A DNA stretch of 64,000 nucleotides from Tritrichomonas foetus (Eukaryota; Parabasalia; Tritrichomonadida; Tritrichomonadidae), in assembly GCA_001839685.1 (NCBI GenBank), contig MLAK01000659.1:18543-82542 (forward strand). The letters are read 5' to 3'. The notes beneath the pieces are model-generated. The model ran no database searches. It was given only the letters and a program-made list of their open reading frames with translations, and was not told where the DNA came from. The number at the start of each line of letters is the position of its first letter. The first letter of the stretch is position 1. Made by a program: the position numbers and the translations under genes. Below, piece after piece: positions 10,201 through 19,343 of the stretch.

Positions 10201-12649
10201 AAAATCACAAATTTATTCACTTGAAGAAAGAGTTGGAAAATTCGACAAAGCTATTCAAAAATTGAATGAAACTGTCGAATCCAATGAACGTCAAATCAAC
10301 GAGCTTTCTTCTAAACAACAAGAAAGCTATGAAATTCTCACAAACCTTCAAAACTCTCAAAGAGAAATGAAATCTGAATTATCCCAAATCGAAGAGAAAC
10401 AAGCCAATTTAGACGAAACAGCAACACGTTTAACGAATCAGGCTTTAACTCTTGAAAGCAACTTAGAAGATCTTTCTAAGAAGCAAAAGAAGGATTCTGA
10501 AAAATTATTCGAACTTCAAACAACAGCCAAACAATTAAACAACCAGGTTGATACACTCAAAGAAAACATCAAGAAATCCGAAGAAGATGTTCGTCTTTTG
10601 AACGGTCGTGCTTCTACACTTGAAACTCAAGTTGAACAATTAACAAGAGACCAAAAGAGAGATGAATTTAATATCAATAACCTTCAAAGTCAAACTAATG
10701 AAATTTCTTCTCAACAACAAAAAGATGGAGAAAACATAAAAGAATTACAATCATCAACTTACGAACTATCAAAGAAACAACAGAGAGATGCTGAAAACAT
10801 TGATGATTTGAAGAAATGTCATTCTGAGTTAAAGACGCAAGTTGAACAACTTGAAGAATTAGAAAGAAATGATTCTCGAGCAATTGCTAAGAACACTGAT
10901 CGCATATCTGATGCTGAAGATGAAATCATTAAACTCTTCAAAGATCAAAAAGAACAAGATCAGAAATTAGAAGAGCTCAAAAATTCATATGAAGAAAATG
11001 AAAAGAGATTCAAGCAGCATGAGCAAGCATTAGAAAATCATGAAGAAAGATTGGATGATTTATCTCAAAAACAGAATCAACAACAAGAGAAATTCGAAAT
11101 TGCTGAAAAGAAATTCGAAGAGCAACAAGCAAGGTTACAAGCAATTGAAGATGCGCAAAAAGAAAGTGAAAAGAAATTTGATGATTTAATTGCTCATAAT
11201 CCAATGTTAGCTGAAAATGCAATCGCCGAACGTGGAATAAATCTCATTGATCAAGAGCCTGAAAATCCAGTTCAACTTTCTGAAGCTGACAGTCTCGAAC
11301 TCCAAGCAGCCGTCTCTAGTGTTGCTGCGGGAGTTGTCTGTTTAAGCTATGTCGTTGGAAGAATCGAGCAACAATATGGAAAAGATTGCTTGAATAATTC
11401 CGCCGAACTTAATGAAACACTTCGTTCACTTGAAGCTGAGCTTTGTCGCCTTAAGGACGAACCAACAACTTACCAACTTGGCCATGGAAACACAAGTGGT
11501 GCAAACTATGATAACTTGAGATTTACTGAACGAACAGTTTCAATTGATCCAAGTGATGATGAGGATTTAATCAATGGTAGTCCAGCAACACCAAACACAC
11601 GCCAAAAGCGTCGCCAAATGCTTTATGGACAAAGTGGACCAGGTTCCGAATATCTCGAGCCAGTCATTAAATGCTTAAAGCATGAAATGAGAAGATTAAA
11701 TATTTGTCAAGAAAAAGAAACTGATACTCTTAAGAAGATGGAAGAGAAACTCGACATCGTTCAATCAGCAATGAATGATTTGAAGAAAGAAATGCAGAAA
11801 TCAAATTCCAACGAAGATGAAATCAACAACAAGATACGTGCAGTTGAACGCTCAATAGAACGTTTAGAAAATGATGTTCCATCAATTGCTGAAAACACAA
11901 TTAAACCACAAATTAAAGAACTGAAAGAAAAACTTGAAGCACTCAAGAAGAAAGATATATCTCAACCTGACGAATCCCTAAAGGCTCTTGAACGTTCAAT
12001 CAATACGATTAAGAATGATGTTTCTGGTCTTGAAAAGGGACAGGAAAGACAAGAAACAGAATTTGAAAAACTTCAAAGAAATGTGAATTCTTTGAAATCA
12101 GAACTAAGTCAACAAGTTAATGAACTTAGAGATTCTATTAATAGATCTAAGAGTGAACTTGAACGCGCAATTAAAGATTTCGAATCTGTACATGCTGAAG
12201 CTAGATGTGTGAAACATGAAATGAGAAAGCTTAAAGTACAAGTAGAAGATAATGTTGCAATTGCCAATAAAGTCGACATTATTAGTGAAAAAATGAAGAA
12301 GATGAATGAAAAGATAAAGAAGGGAATCGGTTCATCAGAGTCAAATAATAAAGATTCTGGTGATTCAACGCAACAAGTCAGAGATGATTTAATGTATCTT
12401 AAGCAAAACTTCATTGAAACAGTAAATTATCAATCTGTTTCAATCGAAAATCATGCTAAGCAAATTAAGCAAATCAAGAATATCCTTGAACAGCCAAACC
12501 TTCAGACATTTGAAAAGAAGGTTCTTGCAAGGCTTAAGGACATTGAACAACGTCTTGGAGGAATGGCGCCTTCATCTCCATCGAGCTTCATTAACTACAG
12601 ATCATCTCAACAATCAACGCCAATAAGAAAACATCAACAAGACGAATAA
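7220..12649 (+). CDS. Giant coiled-coil protein with repeated Cys-containing modules (cytoskeletal candidate)
   Basis: This 1,809-residue protein is almost entirely Glu/Gln/Lys/Asn-rich coiled coil with no membrane segment. Two kinds of module recur. Type A, consensus (I/V/M/A)xC(I/L/V)KxE(M/V/I/L), appears six times near residues 131, 367, 606, 702, 1481 and 1660, for example IKCIKHEVK, MKCIKHEINKL, IKCLKHEMRRL and ARCVKHEMRKL. Type B, about 40 residues beginning VREELDFL, LRDELSFL or VRDDLMYL and ending in an LEN/LEQ segment, appears three times (near 226, 555 and 1721). Residues 720-1400 are a long heptad region with repeats of the SxKQQxDxENI type. A non-coil break at about 1330-1480 holds SSVAAGVVCLSYVVGRI and a Pro/Ser-rich linker. 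Such proteins in trichomonads build fibres such as costa, pelta-axostyle or basal-body filaments, but no specific identity is recognised. ATG at 7220; the stop TAA is followed by ATT. Confidence 0.85.
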   Translation: MSSPICSRVGQMEKMLYSQHGLLLAVASAIQSEEIQNELSKYQEDFLLFEHDRQKEPQSPGSPYSIEKSFELNKTDPIEGLRNEFYEFQDIFASTMEQTRKSVQTHHEDLKSLKIVTQELAESPPTVSPDTIHCIKRELKRLKSAQGKANLKELSDVKLIKPIQTKVTELSEIVDKINNILLNQLKNRPQIEEVQNIVQKSLELIAANSSLNVSGTRSMLDEEPVSEVREELDFLTKNILSATNLNTTAIGHQRDQIASINTTLENQEKELEEITKIQESLQILKRELVQLENLRDEDQMENSEALKKIFDHFSNIQGDIEKLIKNDTERLSETSAIKENIEKANQLNNARFEALEKRDFDSMEDAIKCIKHEVKIQQHESEQQRNSISQINEQLNDTQDEVSQIQSAILTKVDEIQQLQKTTAEHTENLANVHETLSQNESAISSLKEESNQRSTELHQALNDQSSKISNVQEGLQETQAEMSRLQDAFADMQEKFQVHEDTIDKMSLAFKQAKELTNRVDILREQMNQLQIAENERGSILQNGPAADDAFSVLRDELSFLETNFVETANLHIVSIEEHQQQITRMKTALENQKVDEESLQMMQIGIKCLKSELQKIKDNARNRENEQNDSYVNAEIEAKVNAFEQSIDELKSDVLDLSDLNKLRFEMEVVKSQMKKFNEMNNVFTKLVILAEEDNSDKKLMKCIKHEINKLRKGLKETNERQLTNEQNQAAIVGGIKSEIEVLQTKINNETEEIHQLNERVGSAETRVDEIGTKQVEESAKIESLEETSRNHQTQLEQVDRLVKENDNKLNGLSERVSQNESRMSEVVETLQNQTSEISSLKSSVSDVKSQIDQVSETQQENDEKLRKVSDNLQSTQHKIEEVQETTKYLSTRQDEQQQTCDKLRNNLNQLENSFDDVTHSINDLKHELENVQTSLKETDEHIDDVEKRHDDQIVDLDNRSNKLEKQTDELNTLQQQLSLNVTDLSNSVQTQKSQIYSLEERVGKFDKAIQKLNETVESNERQINELSSKQQESYEILTNLQNSQREMKSELSQIEEKQANLDETATRLTNQALTLESNLEDLSKKQKKDSEKLFELQTTAKQLNNQVDTLKENIKKSEEDVRLLNGRASTLETQVEQLTRDQKRDEFNINNLQSQTNEISSQQQKDGENIKELQSSTYELSKKQQRDAENIDDLKKCHSELKTQVEQLEELERNDSRAIAKNTDRISDAEDEIIKLFKDQKEQDQKLEELKNSYEENEKRFKQHEQALENHEERLDDLSQKQNQQQEKFEIAEKKFEEQQARLQAIEDAQKESEKKFDDLIAHNPMLAENAIAERGINLIDQEPENPVQLSEADSLELQAAVSSVAAGVVCLSYVVGRIEQQYGKDCLNNSAELNETLRSLEAELCRLKDEPTTYQLGHGNTSGANYDNLRFTERTVSIDPSDDEDLINGSPATPNTRQKRRQMLYGQSGPGSEYLEPVIKCLKHEMRRLNICQEKETDTLKKMEEKLDIVQSAMNDLKKEMQKSNSNEDEINNKIRAVERSIERLENDVPSIAENTIKPQIKELKEKLEALKKKDISQPDESLKALERSINTIKNDVSGLEKGQERQETEFEKLQRNVNSLKSELSQQVNELRDSINRSKSELERAIKDFESVHAEARCVKHEMRKLKVQVEDNVAIANKVDIISEKMKKMNEKIKKGIGSSESNNKDSGDSTQQVRDDLMYLKQNFIETVNYQSVSIENHAKQIKQIKNILEQPNLQTFEKKVLARLKDIEQRLGGMAPSSPSSFINYRSSQQSTPIRKHQQDE

Positions 12650-12743
12650 ATTTTGTGCGTGAAAAGTAAAATAAACACTTTGAATATATTAAACTTTTTT
12701 ATTTATTTTCTGGTTTACTCTAATTCTTATTGTTTGTATTGTA

Positions 12744-13397
12744 ATGAAGGCTATAACAATTGATGATTTGGTACAAGAACTGAATCTTCCAGGTCTTGAA
12801 TTAATTGACATCTGTGAACAAATCCGAATGTATTTAATCAGATGTGTTTTTTGGCACAAAATGCTTTCCTTCAATTTTATGGTCAAAATATGAATATTAG
12901 GTTGGATTTATTTGATGAATACAGTATTGAGTCATACTATTTGTTAGAAAAACATCATTATGAAGGTTTTTTTTTTTCTGATTGAAAAAAACAGCGCATT
13001 TGGTAGATATGTCTTTTGAAATTATATAAAACATGTGTATTAAATGGCAAACACTGCGCTTTAAATTGCAATGATATTCGAAAAAAAGGGAATGATTTAT
13101 TGTTTTATTATTCATATTTTTATTTATGTTACGTTTATGAAGATCATAATCATTCAAAAAATGCTTTTTCAATGTTTACTAAATCAGGAGCACTAAACAA
13201 TTTTGATACAACGGCAAAAGTTATACACTATACCTTATGCTAGTTTGTATCCTGCTTTTTATCGTGTAATTCTCAGTCTATATCATGGACTTTATGCTAT
13301 ATCTGCGTGTTATTTCAAGATTTCTAAAAAAGAGCTTGTTATTTTAAAATATCCTTATGAGTATGAAAATTTGTGTTCTGCTTTATTCGATATCTAG
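12744..13397 (+). pseudogene. Decayed small reading frame, unknown family
   Basis: An ATG at 12744 opens a plausible protein start (MKAITIDDLVQELNLPGLEL, then IDICEQIRMYLIRC). It soon hits a T6 run at about 12847, after which a different frame continues sensibly (LAQNAFLQFYGQNMNIRLDL, then FDEYSIESYYLLEKHH). A T12 run follows near 12967, and two more overlapping frames (13016-13243, 13203-13397) show protein-like composition. This looks like one gene broken by several small indels, many at homopolymers. The family is not recognised. It could be chance AT-rich open frames. The rest of 12650-13635 appears non-coding, including 13398-13635. Confidence 0.3.
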
Positions 13398-13635
13398 TTA
13401 TCTTCAGCGTTGAAATACGATTCGTTTTTCCAGCTAACAAGTCAAAAAAATATACAACCAAAAGTTGCTTACGCGTCACAGTGTAAAATATAAAATAGAA
13501 AAAAATAAATTGTTTTTCAAAAAAAGTGGTACAAATTGTAAAGGCATAAAAAGGGATAAATACTATAGGTAAATGAAATAGTGTTTAGTAAATAATTGGA
13601 AACATCTAAATATATATAATATATTATGAAATATA

Positions 13636-15088
13636 TTAGTCTAGATCCAAAATATGAATACTTGAATCAAAAAACGAAAATCCCGGAACATTACCAACTT
13701 CGTTCATTGATGATTGAACAAAAGAATCAGCCGCAGTTTCATTTGTAAACTCTGGATCAAAATTATTGGTATTAAGAATGTCTTTGATTTGAGGATTGAA
13801 ATTTGTACGGTATTCTTTCGCCATGATTTTATCCCAATCAAAACCTTCAAAGAATGGATGACTTTTCATCATAGAAAATTTTGGTCTTTCATCGGGATTT
13901 TTATTTAGGAGCTTCTTAATAAAATCACTTACCCTTTTATCAAGTTGTTCAGGGAAGAAAGGCTCTTCAGAAACAATGTTTGTGAAAAGTTTTGACTTGT
14001 TTTCATCATAAAAAGGAGTAGTACCTAAAATCATCTCAAAACACAGAATTCCAAGTGCCCATATATCAATAGGATAACTATATGGTAATTGCATCACCAC
14101 CTCTGGTGCTAAATACTCTGATGTTCCACAAAATGTTGAAGTTGACTCAGTATTTAAGATATCTTTTGAGAGTCCAAAGTCAGTGAGCTTGATATGCCCA
14201 TTAATATCAAGAAGAATATTTTCTGGTTTAAGGTCACGATAAACAATTCCAATTGAATGAAGATATTCCAAAGCCAATCCAATTTCTGCAATGTAGAGTC
14301 TTGCATCATCGATATTTATGATCCCTAGACGTTCCATATGATAAAACAGTTCACCACCGGGAGCATATTCTAAACCCAAGTAAAATTTGGATGGTGTTTG
14401 GAAAGCAAAACATAAATTTACAATAAACGGGAAATGTGCTTTGAGCATGATATTTCTTTCGGCAATAACTGTATTGCTTTTCCCTGTTTCAATTAGTTTC
14501 GATTTTTGAATTGATTTGATGGCGAATACTTCACCTGTATCAATTTTTTTAACAAGCATTACCTTTCCATAAAATCCTCTTCCAATAACTGAAATGATCT
14601 CAAATTGATCCATAGAGAGAACAGGCATTGGTGAGCATGATGACCGAATAGCAGTAATCCATCTATTAGCTTCTTCAAGTGTTTCTGCATGTAGCAATAT
14701 TGAACCTTTATCTATATTACTCACTCTGAAGCGGGGAATTGTTGATTCTTCTTCGACGGGATCTACCCGAGTTTCACTTGTGAGAGGAATTGTTTGTTCA
14801 ATAACGTTTGCATTCTCGTCTTTTGCAATAATTCTGATATTAGAATAAAAAATCATACAATTTCATTTCAGACAGGATTAAAAAACGTTTATGCCATAAC
14901 CCTTGTCTGTGTCCTTTCTTTTTCAGCCATCCTGAATACCCGAATAAGTCAAACTGAAATTTTTCAGAATTCGACATCAAAATTAAATGTTTTTTTACCT
15001 TCTCAATCATTTGATTTGCTCTCTGAAAAAGGGTAAATTGAATACTCTGGATTTGATAATCACATTGATCTCTATACTTCACATTCAT
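13636..15088 (-). CDS. PH-domain AGC kinase (AKT-like) with one-base frame break
   Basis: The gene lies in two frames. The 5' frame (15088-14840) gives the start of a pleckstrin-homology domain (SGWLKKKGHRQGLWHKRF); the 3' frame continues it (SNIRIIAKD..IPL) and then gives a full kinase. Dropping one base from the A6 run at 14847-14852 (T6 in the sense strand) joins them as KLYDF then YSNIRIIAKD, so the break is a single-base indel, not an intron (no splice motifs). Kinase landmarks: GRGFYGKV loop, AIK lysine, YRDLKPEN loop, DFGLSK, APEV, and an activation-loop Thr in TSTFCGTSEYLAPE. The tail carries a hydrophobic motif VPGFSF near the end. PH domains bind phosphoinositides and AGC kinases phosphorylate basic sites, so this is a likely membrane-recruited signalling kinase. 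The start may be 15088 or an internal ATG at 14977 just before the PH domain. Confidence 0.8.
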
Positions 15089-15212
15089 TGAAATGATACG
15101 GTAAAGTAGCGAAAAAAAGATGAATACATTGAAAATAAAGTTAACAAATATCTGTTAAATGAAATCATGTAATACAAAATATATATTTTATAATACCAAT
15201 TGATAAACGTAA

Positions 15213-18200
15213 TTATTTAAATCCAAAACGATCAAGAACAGAGACACTTGTTGGCTTATCGGTCCGAGTAAACAACTTCTTTCTTGTTGACTTTTTCTTT
15301 GGTACTTCTTTATTCTTCTCTTTCTCCTTTTCTTTCTGTTTCTCTGTTTTTTCTTTACTAGATTTTTCTTTACTACTCTTTTTACTCTTCGATTGTTTCC
15401 ATTTGTGTTTCTTTCCATTATCATTATCATCATCGGATTCATTTGTTCTATCTTCATTATCATCATCTTCGTCTTTATTGCTCTCACTTTCACTTTCACT
15501 TTCTGTTGGAATATGTTTTCCAGCTTTCTTTTTATTAATGTTTTTCTGTTTCTCTTTATTTGATAAAGAACTGGCATGACTCATATGACCACTTGTTTCG
15601 CTTCCAGTATTGTTGCTGAGTAAGTCTTGTTCTACAAGGTCATCGGCATCTTCATTTGCCTCTTCATCCTCTTCAACTATTCCTGCTTCACTGGTTTCCT
15701 CTTCCTCTTCTTCATTTTGTATCGCTTTATGATTTCCTTCTTTCTCTTTCTTTCTAAATATTTCTGGCATTGGTTTATCTTCATTTTCCTCTTCTTCTTC
15801 TTCATTATTAATATCTCCTTTTCTCTTAAATGGCTCGGGTTCATCAGTTGATTCGTTAATTTCAAAATCAGCAGAAGAAGATTCGTCATCATATTCATCA
15901 TTAAACTTACTGTCTTTAAGTTTGTTTAATCTTTCTGCAACACGAGGCTGACCTCTTTGATCACAAATTCTAATTGCTAAATCAACACCTTTTGATGTTT
16001 TCAGTTGTTTAGCTATTTGGAAAGACAGTAGTAATTTATTTTGTTCAAGAGCAGAATTAAATTCTTTCAATAACTCTTTATCAAAATTCTTTGCTTCTTT
16101 CTCTTTATCTACTGCGTGTTGATAATTCAAGATTGCTACCATACATTTATTTAATTGCGAATCTATTGTAGGTGGATCAAAATCAATATCATAGAGCTCT
16201 TCAGGAAGAGGTGTTTCTGGTGAGTGTACTCCATTTTCTAGTAAAACCCCAGAAACCTGATTCCCATAAACATCAACAATGAAAAATGTTTTTCCATTGG
16301 GTTTTCCATAAGAAGAACCAAAATAACTCCGGAAATCTAAAACAGGTGTCCATCTAATTCCATTAGAGTAAGATAAAGACAAAATTTGATCATTTCCACC
16401 AACAATAACAACAGAATCATCATAATGATTAAATCCAATGTATTTCAATGGTGAATGGATTGGTAAATATCCTTTTGCAAGTGATGTATGATTAAATACA
16501 TCAAACAACTCAAATCGGAAATTACCAGAAACAACAAAAAGATAATTTTTGTGTCCAATCATTGAAATTATTTTTCCATTTAATGAAAAAACAGAAAGCT
16601 GAAATCCAGATGTAGCAAATAAGTGCAAATAATTTTGTGATGTAGCCACAGCAAGAAATGTTTCACCACAAGCAATCATTTTAACATCTTCAATAATTGG
16701 AAAGTTGAGAATAATTTCGGCTTCTTTTCCATAAGAATTATGTTTATGATAAACAACAGTTTGAGATGTAGCAACCATATATCCATTTGCATCAACTGTT
16801 CCGAGTTTTATTTCATGTGCATCATGAAGTTGTTTAACATAAAAAGAACTTTCACCATATGGACGAATTTCTACGGTTTTCTTTTCATTATTTGTTTCGT
16901 CTGTGTAAAAAATGACTGAACCTTCACTATTCCAACATAATATTTTGGCATTTCCATTGGGTTCACTACAACTTCCAGGCATAAACTCGGTGGTCATTAT
17001 TGGCGCTGGTGCATATTCATGATAGAATGATTCTCTTTCATCTCCGTCATTTCCATCAGATGGAATATTAATTGTATTATTTTGATTTTCGTTGACAAGG
17101 GCTTCATATTCTTCATCATCAGGAAGTGCAATATCATCATAATCAGGAACATTATTATTCTCAAGGAATGATTTACTGCTATCTTTGGAGTGATTTGAAT
17201 CTATAGCATCAGGATCAACATCTTCGTTTTCTTCGTCATTCAAAAAACTTCCTTTGGTAGAGTTTGTTTTTTCTATTGCGTCAATATCAACATTGTCAAG
17301 ATCATCATCAAGAAAAGATTTATCATTTGGTTTTTCAATTGGGTCATCAATTAATGGATCATCATCATCATTATCATCATCTAAAAATGATTTTTCTGCT
17401 GGTGTTTCTTCAGGAATATCAATACCTTCAATTGGATCATCTGATGATTCAGATTCAGATGAATTAACATCAGGAATAAATCTCCTCTTTTTCTCTGTTT
17501 TCGTTGATTGCTGATCTGTGCTTCTCATTAAATTTAAAGTCTGTTGTTTTCCTTTACTTTTGGCTTTTTTCGTAGTTTTCCTTGGTTTAATTGTAGTAAT
17601 TCCTCTATCTTTAGATAGTAATACACTATCTAAAGTTTTATTGTCATTTGCTAAAGTGTTTTTATTATTTCCTTGTTTTTCTGCTTTCTCGGTTTTCTCT
17701 GTTTCATTTTCAACATTTTCTTCGATTTCAACTGGTTTTGACTTTTGTTTCTGTTCATCTTGATCTGTTAATTCCCATAAAAATAGAGTTCCTTCTGATC
17801 CTCCTGCTGCAAGATAATTATATCCCCAATCAAGTGAAGTTAAATCTTCATTTTCGTCATATTTTGCTGTTGAAAATGGAGACACAGAAAAATCATCATT
17901 AATTCGTAGAAAATAAACTTTATGAGAATTATCACAGACAGCTAACATTAAATCGTTTGATAATGCAACTGCCTGCGTTGGTGCCTCTTGTAATTCATTC
18001 AAAATTTCGTGCTCTTCCAAATTTTCACAATGAATGAAAATAAATTTGCCAGGTGTACTACTATCTGGCACAAATAGGATGTCTCCGGGTCCCCAAACAG
18101 GAAGACAGCCACCTAAATTGAATACTCTTCGAAATTTTTCGGTAAATTTATTCGCTTCCCAAACAATAATTGTTGAATCTGAACAACAAACAGCTAAAAA

Positions 18201-18656
18201 TCTGGCGTTTGGTGAATATTTAAGCCAAATTATTTCTCCATCAATATGTATTGGGTCATACACAGTGCGAACTCGATCGACAAAATTGATCATATGTTGA
18301 TCAGAATATGCAATACAAAAATTGTCCCATTTTGAACTGGCAAAAAATATTTCGTTTTCTGAATCGACTTCAATTTCATATTCGCGGCATTCTGGCCAGT
18401 CAGTCTTTGTAATTTTTTTATCATCTCCGCCATAAAAAAATTCTGAATCGCCCAGCCAGGTGACTGCTCGCACGTTAATTTCTCCTGTTTTGTTTTCGAT
18501 ATTTGAGCTAGTTGAAGGACTCAAGCCGTCTACGTTCCAAATAAATAATCTTCCGTCGTCTGTTCCAATTGATATGATTTTTTCTTTGAAAGGATCGAAT
18601 GAAATAGATCTAACTGAACCGAAATGTCCTGAATAAGTCTTTAAATTTATTGTCAT
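15213..18656 (-). CDS. WDHD1: Ctf4/WDHD1/And-1-like replisome hub protein
   Basis: This 1,147-residue protein starts with a WD40 propeller (about 1-310; GHFGSVRSISFDPFKEKIIS, FLAVCCSDSTIIVWEA). An acidic low-complexity linker follows (about 310-540, many Asp/Glu/Ser and several repeated KSFLDDD-type segments), then a second propeller resembling the SepB/Ctf4 domain (about 545-800; IRWTPVLDFRSYFG, PLPEELYDIDFDPP) and a helical bundle (about 800-880). The tail is highly charged and ends in a basic Lys-rich block and SVLDRFGFK. This order (WD40, linker, SepB propeller, helical box, charged tail) is that of Ctf4/WDHD1, the trimeric hub linking CMG helicase to polymerase alpha. The repeated FLDDD segments in the linker are odd and might be phosphorylation or binding sites. 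ATG at 18656; the BORCS6-like gene starts 150 bases away on the other strand. Confidence 0.72.
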   Translation of the reverse strand: MTINLKTYSGHFGSVRSISFDPFKEKIISIGTDDGRLFIWNVDGLSPSTSSNIENKTGEINVRAVTWLGDSEFFYGGDDKKITKTDWPECREYEIEVDSENEIFFASSKWDNFCIAYSDQHMINFVDRVRTVYDPIHIDGEIIWLKYSPNARFLAVCCSDSTIIVWEANKFTEKFRRVFNLGGCLPVWGPGDILFVPDSSTPGKFIFIHCENLEEHEILNELQEAPTQAVALSNDLMLAVCDNSHKVYFLRINDDFSVSPFSTAKYDENEDLTSLDWGYNYLAAGGSEGTLFLWELTDQDEQKQKSKPVEIEENVENETEKTEKAEKQGNNKNTLANDNKTLDSVLLSKDRGITTIKPRKTTKKAKSKGKQQTLNLMRSTDQQSTKTEKKRRFIPDVNSSESESSDDPIEGIDIPEETPAEKSFLDDDNDDDDPLIDDPIEKPNDKSFLDDDLDNVDIDAIEKTNSTKGSFLNDEENEDVDPDAIDSNHSKDSSKSFLENNNVPDYDDIALPDDEEYEALVNENQNNTINIPSDGNDGDERESFYHEYAPAPIMTTEFMPGSCSEPNGNAKILCWNSEGSVIFYTDETNNEKKTVEIRPYGESSFYVKQLHDAHEIKLGTVDANGYMVATSQTVVYHKHNSYGKEAEIILNFPIIEDVKMIACGETFLAVATSQNYLHLFATSGFQLSVFSLNGKIISMIGHKNYLFVVSGNFRFELFDVFNHTSLAKGYLPIHSPLKYIGFNHYDDSVVIVGGNDQILSLSYSNGIRWTPVLDFRSYFGSSYGKPNGKTFFIVDVYGNQVSGVLLENGVHSPETPLPEELYDIDFDPPTIDSQLNKCMVAILNYQHAVDKEKEAKNFDKELLKEFNSALEQNKLLLSFQIAKQLKTSKGVDLAIRICDQRGQPRVAERLNKLKDSKFNDEYDDESSSADFEINESTDEPEPFKRKGDINNEEEEEENEDKPMPEIFRKKEKEGNHKAIQNEEEEEETSEAGIVEEDEEANEDADDLVEQDLLSNNTGSETSGHMSHASSLSNKEKQKNINKKKAGKHIPTESESESESNKDEDDDNEDRTNESDDDNDNGKKHKWKQSKSKKSSKEKSSKEKTEKQKEKEKEKNKEVPKKKSTRKKLFTRTDKPTSVSVLDRFGFK

Positions 18657-18771
18657 TTTGCGAGAATGGGAAAAACACCAGTAGACGTTTAAAATATCAA
18701 ATTCTTCATCACATTGACCAAATATCCACTTAATTTGATATTGTAAAGTATTTGATTATTTACCCATAATT

Positions 18772-18779
18772 TCACCTAT
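18772..18779 (+). promoter_or_regulatory. Initiator-like motif TCACCTAT
   Basis: TCACCTAT followed by CATCA lies 20-35 bases before the candidate ATGs (18800, 18807) of the downstream gene. It matches the trichomonad TCA(C/T) initiator and places an ATG at 18800 inside the transcript, which matters for the start choice of that gene. Confidence 0.45.
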
Positions 18780-18806
18780 CATCAATTTTTTTAAATAACA
18801 TGTCAA

Positions 18807-19244
18807 ATGACGATAAGAGAAACAAAAAAGAACAAAAAAAATCTTCGAGAAAAAATGGCTGAAGTGCCACAACAAGTCGGAAAATCAGGTATCAAACTCA
18901 TCGGAATCGATCAAATCGAAAACGGCCAGCTCGTTGACGTTATTAATGAAGTTGAAGCATATTCTCGATCTCTTGTCAATAACTTCGAAAATACAACCAA
19001 ACAAATCAAAGAGAGACTTGATAACGGAGGATCTGTTGCTCTTCTGTCGATGCAGAAACTCATGGAGTCACGGGATGCTTTTGATTCAATGGTCAACCAG
19101 AATTATTCAGAGCTTGAAAGCATCATGTCAGAAGTTGAGACTGTTGTTGATTCAATGAAATGTTTAGATGAGTTACAAGCTCAAGTTAACGAATTATATG
19201 ATACAATTGTTACAGTTGAACAATTTGTTCGAAATCCTGTATAA
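18807..19244 (+). CDS. BORCS6 (lyspersin)-like protein
   Basis: A 145-residue helical protein. From VINEVEAYSRSLVNNFEN to the end it follows, without gaps by eye, the heptad pattern of the BORCS6 core (ERHAREL..; QAYSECVRAF matched by QKLMESRDAF; final LxAQIxDIxxxVxxLE matched by LQAQVNELYDTIVTVEQ). BORC is a lysosome-positioning complex that recruits Arl8; the family match is from memory and moderate. Start choice is uncertain: an ATG at 18807 (MTIRETKK) and one at 18855 (MAEVPQQ) are in frame. A further ATG at 18800 opens a polar MSNDDKRNKKEQKKSSRK that would join at MAEV if the A6 run 18850-18855 were one base shorter. The stop TAA is followed by AATA. Confidence 0.5.
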   Translation: MTIRETKKNKKNLREKMAEVPQQVGKSGIKLIGIDQIENGQLVDVINEVEAYSRSLVNNFENTTKQIKERLDNGGSVALLSMQKLMESRDAFDSMVNQNYSELESIMSEVETVVDSMKCLDELQAQVNELYDTIVTVEQFVRNPV

Positions 19245-19343
19245 AATAATATTATTTTCACCATTTTTATTATTTTTTATTCATATTGCAGATGTGTTTT
19301 TCTTATTCTTATTTTAATCACTTTTAAAAAAATCATTGATCGT

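Noticed and set aside
12897..13172. 91-codon minus-strand frame
   Set aside because: Overlaps the decayed plus-strand frames and has AT-rich, pattern-free composition.
14840..14880. Intron in the AGC kinase instead of a frameshift
   Set aside because: No GTA(T/C) donor or CTAAC..AG acceptor; one-base deletion in A6 joins the PH domain exactly.
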